Shown here one piece after another: positions 23,235 to 38,000 of a DNA stretch of 64,000 nt. Location: NCBI GenBank assembly GCA_947172415.1, contig OX359198.1:1147401-1211400 (forward strand), given 5' to 3'. Each line of letters begins with the position of its first letter. Position 1 is the first letter of the stretch. The notes under the pieces are model-generated. The model did no database searches. It was not told where the DNA came from and was given only the letters and a program-made list of their open reading frames with translations. This stretch comes from Chondrosia reniformis (lineage: Eukaryota; Porifera; Demospongiae; Chondrillida; Chondrillidae). The position numbers and the translations under genes were made by a program.

Positions 23235-24351
23235 CTACAGATGTCACAATAAGATTTTAGCTCGCATACACAAGACATGAAATAGAGTGGTAATGTTACA
23301 GAAATCAAATATTTAATGTTACAAAAAAATTTCAATCTTGTGAAATTCAATTATAATTGTCCTTTTTGCACTTTCAGTTATATGTAATCATAAAATGTGA
23401 CAGACATATATAGTTAGTAGAATGTGGTGTTAGGATGTTTGAGTTGTTAGGAGATTCTGTTGTCCAAGAAACTATAAACATTGAGTACACACACAAGCTA
23501 CATATCCTGCCGGAAGGATATTAGAGCCTGCCTTTCCATTTGTTCACCAAACACACAAATTCAAGACATACAACCTGAAGCTGAGACTATATGTACAACT
23601 GCTACACTTATGGTTAGAATTTTTGAAATACGTAGTCATGTAATGTTATTTCTGTGCACAGTCTTTAGATACAAATCTTACAACTAGTAATCATTCCTAC
23701 AGGTGTACTACGTATATTGACTTACTGAGCATCATCAACGTGCACACTTATACAATTTAAAACAGAAATTCTGACATTTAGACCTGATTGTATGAGTGTA
23801 TGAGTGTTGCTTATGCTCAAATATATGTATCTTCCATATTCACTATGAACACAATAAATACCCTTGCTTCTTCACTAGAAAGACACTACATCCCTTCATA
23901 TAAGGGCAGCTAATAGAAATAGCTGACAATATGACCATATAAATATTCATACATTCTCATTTAATGAAGCCACACCCCTACACACTGTTATATGTACACT
24001 GGCCCCAAAGGAGGATTCTGTTGCTACAGACAGAGACAGAGCTAACCTATTGGGAGTTGGCAGAGCCAAAGGGGAGAGTAACATTTTAGACTAAGGGAAA
24101 TTTCAACTAGGACCAGCTACAGATATAGAAAGACCAGGAAGTTATATTAATGGTGAGTTAATGGAAAGCTAATTTAACTGGCAAATGTTAAGAATAATTC
24201 CCAACAGAACTTACACACTATTAGTTCACATGAACTAAAGAAACTAACCATATGTGGAATAGAAAGTAATTAATGAAGACATTAGATGAAAGTGAATTAT
24301 CTTAACATCTTTTTCCAATTAGTGGTTCACAGTAATGTTATCCTCGGTAAA

Positions 24352-25711
24352 GGTACTAGTGTTCTTGGGTACCACTTGGGACAAATGTAACACTTGTCTG
24401 TACAGTCACAGAAATGCCTAATGATGCAGCGCCTACGTACATGTTCATGTGGAGCTGTCCTAATGGACAGACATGCAACACTGAAAGTAACATCTTGACC
24501 ATACCTGTTGTCAGTACAAATGATGGAGGAGAATATTCTTGCACAGTTTCACTACTGATTAATAACACGGGTACATTTAAAAGTTTTAAATTTACATTCA
24601 CTGTTGCAGTATCAAGTGAGCTGCCATTTTACTTGTGTACTGTTCTACTTGCATGTCATTACTATACAATACATGTGGAGTTCAGATCACATGAAAAGCT
24701 ACAATGTCTCATGCCTTACACACAGATGTAACTCCTACAACACAGATGTAACTCCTACAATGCAGATGGATGTAACTCCTACAACACAGATGGATGTAAC
24801 TCCTACAACACTCAGTGTCCAAACATCCACTCGTCCATTTAGTACTCCTCCATCACATGGCAGTAACAGCCAGCATGTCACACCAACTGGTACAGCACTG
24901 TATACCCATATATATACTAACTGTATATTCCACTGTATATCCACATACTACGTATATATATATATGTGAACACAAATTACATATATTTGTGTTCATTTGA
25001 GCCATTATTACACAATCCTATGATAGTCCATCCAGAATATGTAAATATCGTATTTTTCTCTTTATAGATAACACCATTGCATTAGCAGTAACTGTAACAG
25101 TTGTGGTTGTACTTATCACAATCCTCTTCCTAGTGATAACGATAGTGATATGCAAAAGAAAGTGGTCAAAGAAGCACACTCTAGGTGCAGCATCTCCTGG
25201 GCTGACAGAGGGAGGTTACAGCCTTGTACATAATGATCACAGTAATCCTAGTGTATTCTTAAATATGGCAGCTATAGACCCTCCACAAAATGGCCGCGCC
25301 TCTCAGCCAGTTGGCGCCTCATACTATGCTACTCCATATATGGACAGGCGTGTGGGGGATGATGGGACAGAGTCCTACTACTCCACCACATACGCAGAAA
25401 TTGGAGAATTGGACTTGACAGATGAATCTGGTAAAAAGTCACCAAAATTCCCTCCCGAACAGATCTACGAGATGGAACACAACTCTCATCACTCTCCCAA
25501 TGTCACTGTCACACTCAAGGATACCGACAATCACCTCTATGCTAAACCAGATGTGAATAAGAAGAAATACACAACTGTAGAACCCGTGGAATCCTTCTAC
25601 AGCCAGCCTTACACAATGGAGGACATGTTTGGAGAACCTACTGCGTGGAACTTTCCTCCAATGATGCATCTTCTACTGTACCTCAGGAAATGCAGGAGAC
25701 ACACAATTTAA
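24352..25711 (+). CDS. Ig-domain transmembrane receptor, gene A, unit B copy
   Basis: The Ig exon ends at 24615 (VTLVCTVTEMPND, MWSCPNGQTC, GGEYSCTVS). The stalk exon is 24746-24889, rich in Thr/Pro/Ser. The membrane and tail exon is 25068-25711, with helix TIALAVTVTVVVVLITILFL, a basic stop-transfer KRKWSKK, and a tail with GGYSLV, YATPYMD, TTYAEI, QIYEME and SFYSQPY. TTYAEI fits the TxYxx[VI] pattern of an ITSM-type switch motif. The membrane exon is open, unlike unit A. The signal peptide exon was not found. The first part of the Ig exon is out of frame unless the acceptor just before 24357 is used. The last about 20 residues may not be the original tail, because another frame downstream (SSTVPQEM to YTAVAKPK) looks coding and tolerates a 3-bp indel between units. 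Surface-receptor role is inferred; no ligand or partner is known. Confidence 0.68.
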
Positions 25712-26543
25712 TCAAACAAGTTTCTGATTTGGAAAGCTTTTATACAGCAGTAGCAAAACCAAAGTGAATAAAAAGATTTAAAAATCAGTATATGTATATA
25801 CGCATCACCCAGAAGATTGTTCTTAGAGTGAAAGTGTCACAATCACTGCAACACTTTGCCTCTTTGGGCTTCTATCAAGAAGAAGCTAAAGACTTCAAGG
25901 ATCACTAATGAAGGGTGGAATTCCCAGAAACAGCTGTCTGGCCCAGTGGAGAAAGGAAGAAAAGAATCCTAACTGTATCCTCATCCAAAGCTCTATAGGT
26001 TTGCCCTAAGTCCATTAGTCTAATAATATTTAGTCTATATTCATTGGTATATATGTGTTTCCTTTAGTTCCATGATAACCATGATGTGTTTAGATATACT
26101 GTACCATTAGGAATATTAATCTCTTAATAACACTAGCAAATCCATTAAGGGATAGCATAAAAAGCTAACAAATCTATTAAGAGCTAGCATACACAAGCAT
26201 GACAAACAGTCCTTTGAGACTGCTAACTGACACTAGAGGCTACACAGGTAACCACAAAGCACTATGTGCTAAAGACCCACCTTTTTCCTTAAAGTGGTTT
26301 TACTTCAAAGTACATCTTCACTAATAGAACAGAGAACAAATGGAAATGAGTATATTAAAGCCAATCAAGTAGGCACAGAACACATTCTCCTTCTAGAGAG
26401 CAAGATTGAAAGGAAGCAAAGATAGGATCTTCTGGCTGGATAACTGCTTCAGTGAGAGTATAAGAAGGCAGGTTTGGGGTCAAAATAGACACATCCATTT
26501 CTCTAATTTTTATGTTTCACCTTTCTGAGAGAGTTCAGATGAC

Positions 26544-29500
26544 ATGAAGAATATTCTCTTTACAGTAGGCATGCTCACTGCAGTACTATCAGGTGGGTCC
26601 ATATGTACAGGTGCTCCATATATGGTGGGTCCATATGTACAGGTGCTCCATATATGATGGGTCCATATGTACAGGTGCTCCATATATGGTGGGTCCATAT
26701 GTACAGGTGCTCCATATATGGTGGGTTCATATGTACAGGTGCTCCATATATGGTGGGTCCATATGTACAGGTGCTCCATATATGATGGGTCCATATGTAC
26801 AGGTGCTCCATATATGATGGGTCCATATGTACAGGTGCTCCATATATGGTGGGTCCATATGTACAGGTGCTCCATATATGATGGGTCCATATGTACAGGT
26901 GCTCCATATATGGTGGGTCCATATGTACAGGTGCTCCATATATGGTGGGTCCATATGTACAGGTGCTCCATATATGGTGGGTCCATATGTACAGGTGCTC
27001 CATATATGGTGGGTCCATATGTACAGGTGTTCCATATATGGTGGGTCCATATGTACAGGTGCTCCATATATGGTGGGTTCATATGTACAGGTGCTCCATA
27101 TATGGTGGGTTCATATGTACAGGTGCTCCATATATGGTGGGTTCATATGTACAGGTGCTCCATATATGGTGGGTCCATATGTATAGGTGCTCCATATATG
27201 GTGGGTTCATATGTACAGGTGCTCCATATGTACAATTATTGTACCTGCCACTGACAGAAGGCAGAAATGTTGCATGCATTGTACGTATGTACATTGTATA
27301 TGTAGCTGAGTCTCAAAATGAACATGTGGTAGACCAATCTGTATGTATTGATGGATACACTCACAACACAACACTGGATTCTGGTGATACTGTACAACTG
27401 GGGACAACTGTTATTCTAGTCTGTACAGTCACTGGAATACCTTATGGAGTACAAACTACCTACAGATGGACCTGCCCTCATGGAACATGTGATATTGGAA
27501 GTCATATCTTGAAAATCCCTCTTATCTCTACAAGTGATGAAGGAAACTATATACCTGTACTGTACTGGCTGATGGTATCAATAAGAGTGCTGTATTTACA
27601 TTCACTGCTGTACCACCAAGTGAGTTGTCATAACACTACATATAGTAACACATATAAGACAAGTCCCATCCCTCCATACTACAGATTCAGGTTTGATAGT
27701 TACTAGTCAGAACAGAATCCTTCACAATGAAACTGTCATTACTAACATCACAGAAATAGCAGGAGACCAAGAGATAGGAGTGATAGAGTGTAGATCGTAC
27801 ACTGATAGTATTGTTAGATGGTATAGACCTGGAATTGCCTTATCAACATCACCAACTGAAGATGTGTATTGGAGTGAAAATTGTTCGACAGCTACACTCT
27901 TTGTTAAGAGAACATCAAATAAAAGTGATGACTACAATTGTACTGATAATGATACAAATCATCACATCAACTTATATTTATCCAACAGTAAGTCCATAGT
28001 TACTTAGAATAAACATACACATGCTGTTTACATGTAAATTAAAATTTGTATATTTTATACAGATACCTTACATATTATACCTACAATAACTTTATTGAGA
28101 GAGGAGCAGGAAACTATTAATTTCAAATTCACAGTAAGTAGTGGAACTGGTAAATATGTCACAAGATATGATCGTCTAGATCTAGGAGTACCAGTTGAGG
28201 TTGGACATGTTCCAGTATCTAGTTATGGTAGATCTTCTCTGTCAGTAGTACCAGGTGGACTGTACAGGGTAAAGGTTTGGATTATTAGTGGACAACATAT
28301 CAGTTCAGCACCAAATGAGGCTACTTATAGAGCTAAGTCAAGTGGTATGTACTGCAGAATTGTTAACTGATTATGAGTATACATACATATGTTAGGTAGA
28401 ATACAAGCAAGTAAAGTGCGTATATTCAATATAAAACATTATTTCTTTACATACAGTACCAACTAAACCAAGACACCTCATAATCACAAGAGTGTTTCAA
28501 GATGGTGTTGAACTGAATTGGATGCCTCCAAGAGAACCTAATGGAGAACTACACTATATCATCCAGTATGGTTCCAACACAACCAACACAGCCAGTAACC
28601 TGACCTACTACAACTTGACAGGACTAGTGAATGGTACAACATACAACATTACAGTGATGGCCGTGAACTCAGCTGGGAGTAATACTAGTGATGTGATGGG
28701 ATACAAGCATTTTGAAGTTTATGGCTTAACATCCACTCTCACACCATCACCAAGTACAGTGATAGGGAATGATATACATATATTATATACGTATATATTA
28801 TATTTACAGCATACACAAATTATTATATAGACGGTAGACTTCTGCAATGTCCTTATTATCAACTGTTTACAATTCTTAAGACACTAATGTTAAGGTCAAG
28901 TTTTATATATGTACTATATAACCAAAAGAATTTCATATACGTACCTTTATAATAACATTAATTTACAATCCTTTATATTTAGTTATAGCCACATTTTATT
29001 TAGTCACTTCAGAGAACAGTCTTCATTATTTGAAACTATAGCTACTATTACAGAAACCAGCCAATCCACATCTCCAGGCCTAGTGAATGATACAACATCA
29101 GAAAATGGTTATTTGCACTTAGTGACATTGTTTTCCAGAAAAGGTTTTTATATTGAATAGCTAATTAAAAACGTTAGTCTTCATTGCTACCTTAATAAAG
29201 CTGCTACTACGTATTCTAAGAAGTAATGTTGATAAAGTACCTTAGATAAATCAGAATCTACCTGAATAATATTGTAATTAAATGTGCATATGTATTATTT
29301 GTAATACATCTTTTCCCAAAACAAACAACCATCTGCATGTGTATATACAGTTGCAATTTATGAATTTTTTCAAATTCTGTCTCCCTCCCACTACGTATTT
29401 GACAGATGACCATTCACAAGACATGCCTATATCAGCTATATCTGGAACAGCTGGTGCAGTACTACTACTAATGATTATCATCATTACAATTGTAGTACTT

Positions 29501-29911
29501 ATCTTGTATGTTAGTACAAGAAGGAAGAGGAACAACACTGGAAAGACACCACGCTATATTATTACAATTCACACAAGGAGCACATCTTCGGGAAGACCCA
29601 CAGGAGACTATGATGATGAGCCACAAGTCAAGGCAGCTCAACAACACACAGCTTAACACACAGCTCACACAACAACCTCCTTCTCTGTCTATGATGATAT
29701 TGACACTAAACCAGACAAGAGGAATGACATTGAACAGTTTGCTGATCCAATGTATGAAGATATGAAAAAGAGGAAAGAAAAGAACACAGCAAGTAGCTCA
29801 TCCAAGAGTGACCCTAAAATAGAGACAGAGATCTATTCTGAAACAGTAGATCCATCACATCTTTATGCCACACCAGACAAGAGTAAGAAAAGGAAATCAA
29901 AGAAATTATAA
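26544..29911 (+). pseudogene. Ig/FN3 transmembrane receptor, gene B, unit B copy (frame break and early stop)
   Basis: Exons: 26544-26592 (signal peptide), 27306-27619 (Ig), 27685-27987 (second Ig-like), 28063-28344 (FN3), 28457 to about 28770 (FN3), and a membrane and tail exon from 29406. The FN3 exon 4 is open here (VPVEVGHVPVSS, LYRVKVWIISGQH) where unit A is shifted. Conversely, the Ig exon is 2 bp longer than in unit A and shifts frame near 27549. The tail meets a TAA at 29654-29656, cutting off the SVYDDI, PMYEDM and HLYATP sites whose coding sequence continues to 29911. So each unit carries a different lesion in the same gene. Sequence error in a draft assembly cannot be excluded. Confidence 0.7.
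26593..27230. repeat. 32-bp minisatellite filling intron 1 of receptor gene B, unit B
   Basis: About 20 units, compared with about eight in unit A, again beginning at the exon 1 splice donor (cag/gtgggt). Units vary mainly at gtgggtcc, gtgggttc and gatgggtcc. Variants cluster in the 3' units, which suggests local unit-by-unit spread. Confidence 0.95.
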
Positions 29912-30599
29912 GAAGTTGACAACTCAGATCAGTTGTATGCTCAACCAGATAAGACTAAGAAGAAAGATAAAAAGGAACTTCACATAAAAATTGGTTTATT
30001 AAAATAAACACAATTACACAAAACTGTATTCATTGCTAATTTACACAGATCTCATAGCCTATTACTCTAAATGTAGGAACTCCTCTTAGTTCATATTTTG
30101 TAGTCTAAGAGTAGCTATAGGTTATTCTTAATAATCCAAAGGAAAAAGTACGTAGTCACACTGTGTTATATATACAATAACTTTAGACAAGCCTGCAATA
30201 TATAGATACTGTCTACTGATAAGCATGGCATACATACTGTACATATATATAGTGATTAAGGACTATCAAATGACAAAGAAAAAGACTCAGTCCGAGATTA
30301 CTAATGAATTCCCATGCACTGTGATATGGTCTAGCTCAAGGAAAAGATGAACAAGACTGTCTCTTTATCCAAGACTCTGTAGCTTGTGTTTCAACTCATA
30401 CAACTAGGAAAGGAACTGTACAGTATATGCATTCAGTACAACCACAAAACTGACCTTTCCACCACAGATACTGCACCTCAAGGTACAATACTGGACAGAC
30501 AAGGAGAGATTTATAGTAGTACGTACATCTAGAGCTGGCTGATGGGACTCAGTTATTGGTTTAACACAAGTAGTACACCTCTTTGGTGTGTGGTTGGGC

Positions 30600-30915
30600 A
30601 TCAGCTATTACAACACTAGTATATCATGGGAGGGGTGGGGTCAATTAGAGCTCCATCAGCTATTGCAACACTAGTATATCATGAAAGGGTGGGGTCAATT
30701 AGAGCTCCATCAGCTATTGCAACACTAGTATATCATGAAAGGGTGGGGTCAATTAGAGCTCCATCAGCTATTACAACACTAGTATATCATGGGAGGGGTG
30801 GGGTCAATTAGAGCTCCATCAGCTATTGCAACACTAGTATATCATGAAAGGGTGGGGTCAATTAGAGCTCCATCAGCTATTGCAACACTAGTATATCATG
30901 AAAGGGTGGGGTCAA
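30600..30915. repeat. About 53-bp tandem repeat, unit B (six copies)
   Basis: Same repeat as 11408-11580, expanded. The unit contains agctccatcagctattgcaa and tatcatgaaagggtgggg. Confidence 0.88.
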
Positions 30916-31173
30916 TTCCATTTGAATGGTCGTTAACAACTCTTAATGCTCTTATAAGTGAAACTGACTATACATATAGCATTAGATTGAGCATTCTTCA
31001 CCAAACTGTAAAAAGTGTTACTCCTTTGCGAGTGCCAAGGGATGGATGAAATGATGATGGCGAGAGGTGTTACTTGTGTGTAGTGAGATGCCAAAAGGAG
31101 TGCTTCAGTTTTCTGCCCAAATGACAGTACACACATAGAAATTGATGTGTATAAGCATTGTTCCCTATTCTTA

Positions 31174-31497
31174 GGTACAGTATGGATAGTTCCACTGTGC
31201 CTGGGGATACTGATGGTGGTCTATGGAACTGCTGGTACAGTGATACTGGTGGCAGTCCTAGATCAGAGGAGGCTGAAGTGACAGGAAGGAGCTGAAGAGG
31301 CTTCTAGAGACCCAAGTCCCACTTATGACTCAGTATACTATACAGTCCCAGTTAAGGCCTTAAATGAGATAAAATTGGACACTCAGTGCCAACAGAACAA
31401 TTTTATGATTCAGCAGAATTCCTTGCTTTGACTGTTTGGAGAAACAGGGAGGACGTACCCTTAAGATTAGCTGAACACAAGAGAGCTAATATGGAAT
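31174..31497 (+). pseudogene. Third receptor relic, unit B
   Basis: Same frame as 11851-12176: a hydrophobic helix (VPLCLGILMVVYGTAGT), LDQRRLK, the shared TGA, then a YDSVYYTVPV motif. The lesion is identical to that in unit A. Confidence 0.5.
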
Positions 31498-32013
31498 AAG
31501 GATTTCTCAGTGATCATCCAATCCAAAGCACCCACATGTACATGCACCCACCTATTATGGATAAGCATATAATCTTTCTTAAGAGAACTTGGGTACCATT
31601 TGTGTGTGAAGACGTTTATTGCAGAGGAGATCTAGCAGTGGCCATGCATGCAGTATAATAGGGCAACACAGCTGTTGTGTTAGGTACAACAAATAGAAAT
31701 GACCATATGCATGCCATCCTCCATTCTTAAATGACTTTGAGCCACCCACAAGTCTGTTTAGAAGTCAAAATAAAAATTAGAACCTAACATTGACAATTGA
31801 CAAGTCATTTTAGAATGGAGGAAGGCTCTAAGTGTTTTCATCATTTAAAAATCTCATACAGATGCAATGAAACATAGTGGTTATCCATTATGAACTTGTA
31901 AACAAAAATTAGAATTTAAAAAATATACACATATTATTCATACATATGTACAAGAGAGGAAAAAATTAAAAAGCAAAAAATTGTAATCTAGTACATTCGC
32001 TAGATAAAACCAG

Positions 32014-35000
32014 TTAGGTGTTTCTATTGATTTTTAAGAACTGATCAATTCTCTTTGCTAGTTCTTGATGAACCAAAGTAGTTGTGTCACTCTTTAGAAC
32101 TTCAGAGAGACTCTGCAGTTTGGCTAGACTTGGGTTGGTGTACAAGAGGCCAAACAGGTTGGCATTAGCTCTATCTAGTGAAGTGTTGAGATCTATTTTC
32201 TCATAATTAGATCTCGAGATGATCTTCTTAGCAAGAAGCTGATCTGATATCTGACGTACATCACAGTTATTACGGAGATAGTCATTGAACCTCTCACTGC
32301 ATACGAAGTTCCTAATGTGGTCTTCAATTAAACTACAGCCGCCTACACCAGAGAAAACAATTTGAACCTGGGAATCTGGATAAATGTCCAAAGTACAAAA
32401 GTATACCTTGATCTCCGTAAATATGTGTATCTTGAGATTTACTCTCTCGTCCTTTGCTTTTCTGCTCCTCAAGAACCCAGTACTCCTCAGGGTCGTCACA
32501 TTCGTTACTTGAAGCTGTCTTTAGAGTAAACTATTGAAAGTGGAAGATAAAATGTAAACTTCACATCCTGATACCAAAAACGTGTAACTTATATTTATTA
32601 CACACTAATAATAGCTGTAAAATACAAACAAACTACTCATGTGATGAAAATAAGAAGTTAGACAAGTTAGATTTGCTACACACAAAGGTGACTCACTGTT
32701 GCTTCATCATTTTCAACTGGAAAGAACCAGACCTTTCTAACAGGCACTGAATGCAGCTTTCTACTCCTTCCCTTTGGTCTGGTACACTTTAGTGTCATGT
32801 CATCTTCAGATTCAGACAGTAGGGCCAAGTGGGGAGAACCCTTTTGACAATCACAGATAAAGCCAACTTGAAGATTGACTTTCTTCAGGAACTCCTTTCC
32901 CATAACGGATCCACTGACTGCCTCAATTCCTTCTTTTACATCACCTTTAATGGCAGCACAATGATCATGAAGCTTCTTCAAATCAGAAGGACACGGACCT
33001 TTCCTACTGAAGATGAAACTTTCAAAGCAAAAGACAGCTACCTCAATCCTTCCAGGCTTGTCCATCAGGAAGATCTCTAGGTCACCATAGGTGTACCTGA
33101 TGGTGGATCGATCAGAATTATTAGGGCAGGAAGCCCACTTTTTCTTGTTAACTAAATGGACAGCTAACTGGCAGAAGATGCTTCTGGGCAGATCAAGCAG
33201 ATTCTCACTGAAGGCATCCTCTTTGAAATTGAAGGCAAAGCAAAGAGGCTGCATGGCTGGGCAATCAGGAATCTCAATATGGCCTTTGGGTAGGACCGTA
33301 GGCATAAAGAACCTCCCTGGTCCAATTTCAGCTGTGAAGGAGAGGTTCTGCAACACTTGAAGAAGCCATTCACTTGGGGTTTCCTCACTGATCCCAACTT
33401 CTTTGAAAAGATCTTGATAATCTCTCTCATTAATTATTCCCTCTTTTTTGAATCTCTTAGTTGCAACCCGCTGAGGATAACGTGGATGAAATCGAATTAT
33501 GAGAAGCTTTGAAATCTCCTTGTACAGAAAGGTCACATCTGTACACACCCAATTGGATTCAAGGGGAACTCCCTTCAGCTCATAGTAGGCAAAGAAGCCA
33601 AAGTGGTGGAACAATCGAAGTAGTGCCAGAAACTGATCATCTGCTTGATGACCATCAATGTAGCCATTGGAGACACAAAATTTTTTGAGGTCTTGGCACT
33701 TGATGAAATGGTGTGGGGTTCGCTTTGTAATAAGATCCAAGAAAAACCACATCAAAGGCATTTCCAATCGAAGGCAGCCCTCCTTGTTGGAGATAAAGGA
33801 GCGAAGAAGGTTGAGGTAGTCCTGATCCTCTTTAGTAGCAGGATGGTCTTGCGAGAGGTACATGAGGTTGTTGACAAGAAAGGCAGTCTGGTCTGGAGCA
33901 TGAACAAGGTGCTCACGATAAGGCTTTGAATTTAGCTCCTTCAAATGGGATTCAATGGAATGAAGGATTTCTTGGCTATTCCCTGCTTCCATCAACTTAT
34001 CCTTAAAGGTGCCCACAAGAAACATTCGAAGGCGTGGCACCTTTATTTCCACTGGAAGCTGTGGTTCCCGTAGTGATGTGGTGTAGATGTCGGATAAAGA
34101 GTGCTGAATCACATCCCAGGCACTCTCGGAGGAGGAAATGAACTCTCTGGTTTGGCTGTCTGGTCGGTACGTCTGCTTCACCGGTTGGCTGAGATCGCGA
34201 GAGGAATCAAACACATGGAGGTATGTGGCTGGAAGAGTAAGCAAGCAAGGTAAGGAGTCTTGAAACTCAGGTTGGCCTCCAGTGTCGAGGAGATGGATGA
34301 ACGTCTTTTCAGTCAGCTTCAGCTCATCTAGATTGGTGCTCTGCAACAAGTCATCCTGTGCTTTGGAAAGGCTTGTGAGCATATCATCCGGCTGTTCAAC
34401 TGTAACAGCTTCTTCCATCTTCCTCAGAGGTGAAATGGTGCTGACATCCTCAAGGAGACTTTGGTGTGGATCTTCAGTGACATCATTCACCAAGTGCTCT
34501 TGATCAAGTTGCTCTACAGTGCTTTCTGTGCTAGGAAGGACAGGGAAGCCAGGATACATGTCCTTCTCTTTGTAATCTTCTTCGGCCGCACACTTTCTGA
34601 TGGAACCTTCCATTTTGGAATCTGTGACTAACGTCCATACTGATGAGCCTTCCTCTACAAGGTACTGCTCTGAAGTGACGGCTATCACTTCTGGTCTCTC
34701 AAGCACTCCAGTGCTAGTGTGAATCTCCTTTGATTGGTTGTGGGCCAGAAGCTGCTTCAGTGAAGACTTCCCTACAAATGATGCTCCACAGACTACACAC
34801 CTGATGACATTAATAATCACAGATCCGTGAGTGTCCTTTGCCTTATGGTAATGCTCATACCAGCTCTGCAAGGACAAAGTTAACAATAAATCACTGTTAA
34901 AGGAAGTTTTATTATTTCTATATACTTACAGCAACTTGGACATTTTCATGTGCTTCACTTGTTTCATGTGAATCTTTACTCTCTACCTCTGGAGCCTGGA

Positions 35001-38000
35001 ATATTGTATAAAACTTGCTTAAATTATAAAGGCATATAAAACTCTCTGTATATAGCAATGATAAGGTATTCTTCACAACAATAAACTGAACATTGGAACT
35101 TACATTGACTGAACTATCCTTCGGTGAACCTTCTACATGAGTATTGTTTTCTAAGAGATTGGAACTCTCTGAGTGATCTTCTCCAGCATTCCTTTGCTTG
35201 ATTAATAAAGCAATCATTATCTTATCCTGGTAAAGGGTTGCATACAAGGAATAATGTATTACTGTAAGGGGAGTTTCGGCTGCAAAACAAATTTAGTATT
35301 TGACTGAGAAGAGTATATTCACAAGCCGTTGATTCTATAGCAAGTACGTAGGTCTAAAGTTGAAAGCGATTGTCTAAGTAAAATGACACTCTATATCATA
35401 GTTCAACACTCTGACACATACAAATTAACTTAAAGAGGGAATTTCTTTTCCTTCTTTAAATCTCTCAAATGCCCAAAATATTTACCAGCTTGCCCTCCCC
35501 CCCCCCCCCCCCCCCCCTAAATACATTTAGCTTCCCCCCCTCCCATGTTACTTGGAACCTCATGTTTTGTCCTCCCTTTATAAATGTAGCCCTGCCTATA
35601 GATTAGACAAGAAATGAAAGTAGCTTACATCTTTCTCTGCAGCAACATCCAATGGTGTTCTATCAAGTGAATCCTGCTTATCAACATCAGCTCCTACTTG
35701 AAGTAGGTACTCTACAACTCTCACATGACCACTTCTTACAGCTAGATGAAGTGGAGTACCAGTAATATGAGGAGAACGAAATGAATCCTCAAAGTATGTC
35801 AATTCTTGGTTGACATTCTCACTGTTAATTGCCTTCATCATCTGTAACATGGAATTGTCAATTTCTAATAACTTGAATAATGAGATGATCATAGGATGAG
35901 ACAAACCTCATCAATATAGTCATTGACAATATAACAATTTAAGTGTTTTCCAGAATCTTTTGTATGCTGACATTATAAGTATTACCACTAATACATAAGA
36001 GAAATCTCTTTTGTACTCTTGGTACTACAGATACTAAGTGCACATCAACACTATATAATGTGTATAAAGACAGTGATAGAATGATAGATGACATGAAAAA
36101 TGGCAAACCTCAATAATTAATCCTTTTCTAATGAGAGATATCTTTGTGTCATCACCAACTAACTTCACTTCAGTCAGGGGAAAGAGCAACTTCACAAGTT
36201 GTAGATCCTAAAGAAAAAAAATTACAATTAAGAGTGACTATCTTAGTAAAATGATACACTATTTATATAATACACAGTCAAACTCTGATAATGAGTACCA
36301 CCTTGGGGAACCAAAAAAGTACTCATTATCTAAGGTACTCATTATCCATAATTCTACAATAATTCAATACAATATTATACATACAGTATAACTACGTACA
36401 TTAACCAGGGAAATAGTCATCTAAAGTTGTTTACTTTTGTTTGAAAGTAAAAAAGAGTTTTTCAAGCCTGTATACTGCTTGGATATCTTCTGAATTATTG
36501 GAGGTGTATGTTACAAATCGTCTAATAATGCCCATTGTGGACGCCAGCAAATTAGCTTTTACCAACAGAAGCGGCCCGTTGATTGAAACGTTTCTACTTC
36601 GCGGTGACATCTACATTCTTGTTATGGGATGTTTGTGAATGCTTAGCGTCTCCACATACTTCGAAGGATTCGTACTGACGCTTAAACGTTTCTCTTTTCT
36701 TCCAAATTGTGTTAACTGTTGTCTTCGGTAAACCTAAACTATGGCATATGTCTTGAGAAGTAGCCATTCCTTTTGTTCAGCTGCAGAAGTACGCATTAAT
36801 CAAAAAATATACCATTTAATTGAATTTTACAGTACGTGTTAACCGAAAATATGCAATATACGGGTACTTACTAAACGAGTTCAACTGTATATGTATATTA
36901 TATGCATATAATATACATATAATAACATAATATGTACAGTACATAACTATACAATCTTATTATTATTCTTAGGTTGTTCTATGCGACGGCTAACTACTTC
37001 TTCTACAGGGAGAACCTGTCGTTTTATTTCCCTGATCTGATTACCTCCTCAGTGAGTGTAATGTCATACAGTGGACTCTCCATCCAAGGGACGGGCTGGG
37101 ACACCAGTATTTGTCCTTTGAATGGAGGTGTCCTTAACTCGGAAAGTTTCACCACAATGTCACCACAACCATGAATTTCACATTAATTGCCATCAACAAC
37201 ATCATAATAATTAGGGCTATAATGTTATAATAATTAATTACAAATGTGTTATTACAGATAATATTACTGCATCACATCAAACAGGCCTAAAATACAATCG
37301 AATATCACTTTTTTTACTTATTGTCTTTAAGATGGTACATCTTTCGACTCTTTGTGCATCTAAAAACGCAGTTTGGCTTTGGAAATCTTTTGGTCGAACG
37401 TTTCGACCCTGAGAGACGCTAATGAAGACCCTCAGGATCGAAACTTTCGACCAAAAGATTTCCAAAGCCAAACTGCATTTTTAGACGCTCAAAGAGTCGA
37501 ACGAGATGTACCATCTTAAAGATAAGTTCGACGCAGTTAGAAGAAATCCTTATTCTATTATTGGTTTGTATTTCGTAGTATATATAGTTATTTGACAATG
37601 CTATATTGACTGCTGCCGTGCATGTGTCCGCTTATAGAGAGAATTTCAGTGCGTACGTTCGTATTTGGGGAATATTTAATGTCCATCGGACGGAATTCAG
37701 AGTGTCCGCTATTGGGAGATTGCTAATGTATTATTAGCATAGGACGGCTATTCCGTGACTGACTGATGGACGTTGTAAAGCGACGGGTCGTTCCTCGGAG
37801 AGTCCGTTAATGGAGAGTCCACTGTATATCACATCTGACATTCAATAGAATAGCTAATAGACTTTAACTGTTATTTAACCTATCTTATGTTTCATTTCAA
37901 ATACACACTCGTTCACACTTTCCAGTCAATTATGTAATGTTTGCAACTTTTAATGTGTTAGTTCACCTCCCTCTCTAATGATTTATTTTTAATTACATGA

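Noticed and set aside
7699-27230. CRISPR arrays suggested by regular short repeats
   Set aside because: Repeats are directly adjacent without unique spacers, and the genome is eukaryotic.
26510-27254. Up to 195-residue periodic frames in the unit B array
   Set aside because: Same minisatellite, intronic by comparison with the gene B exon structure.
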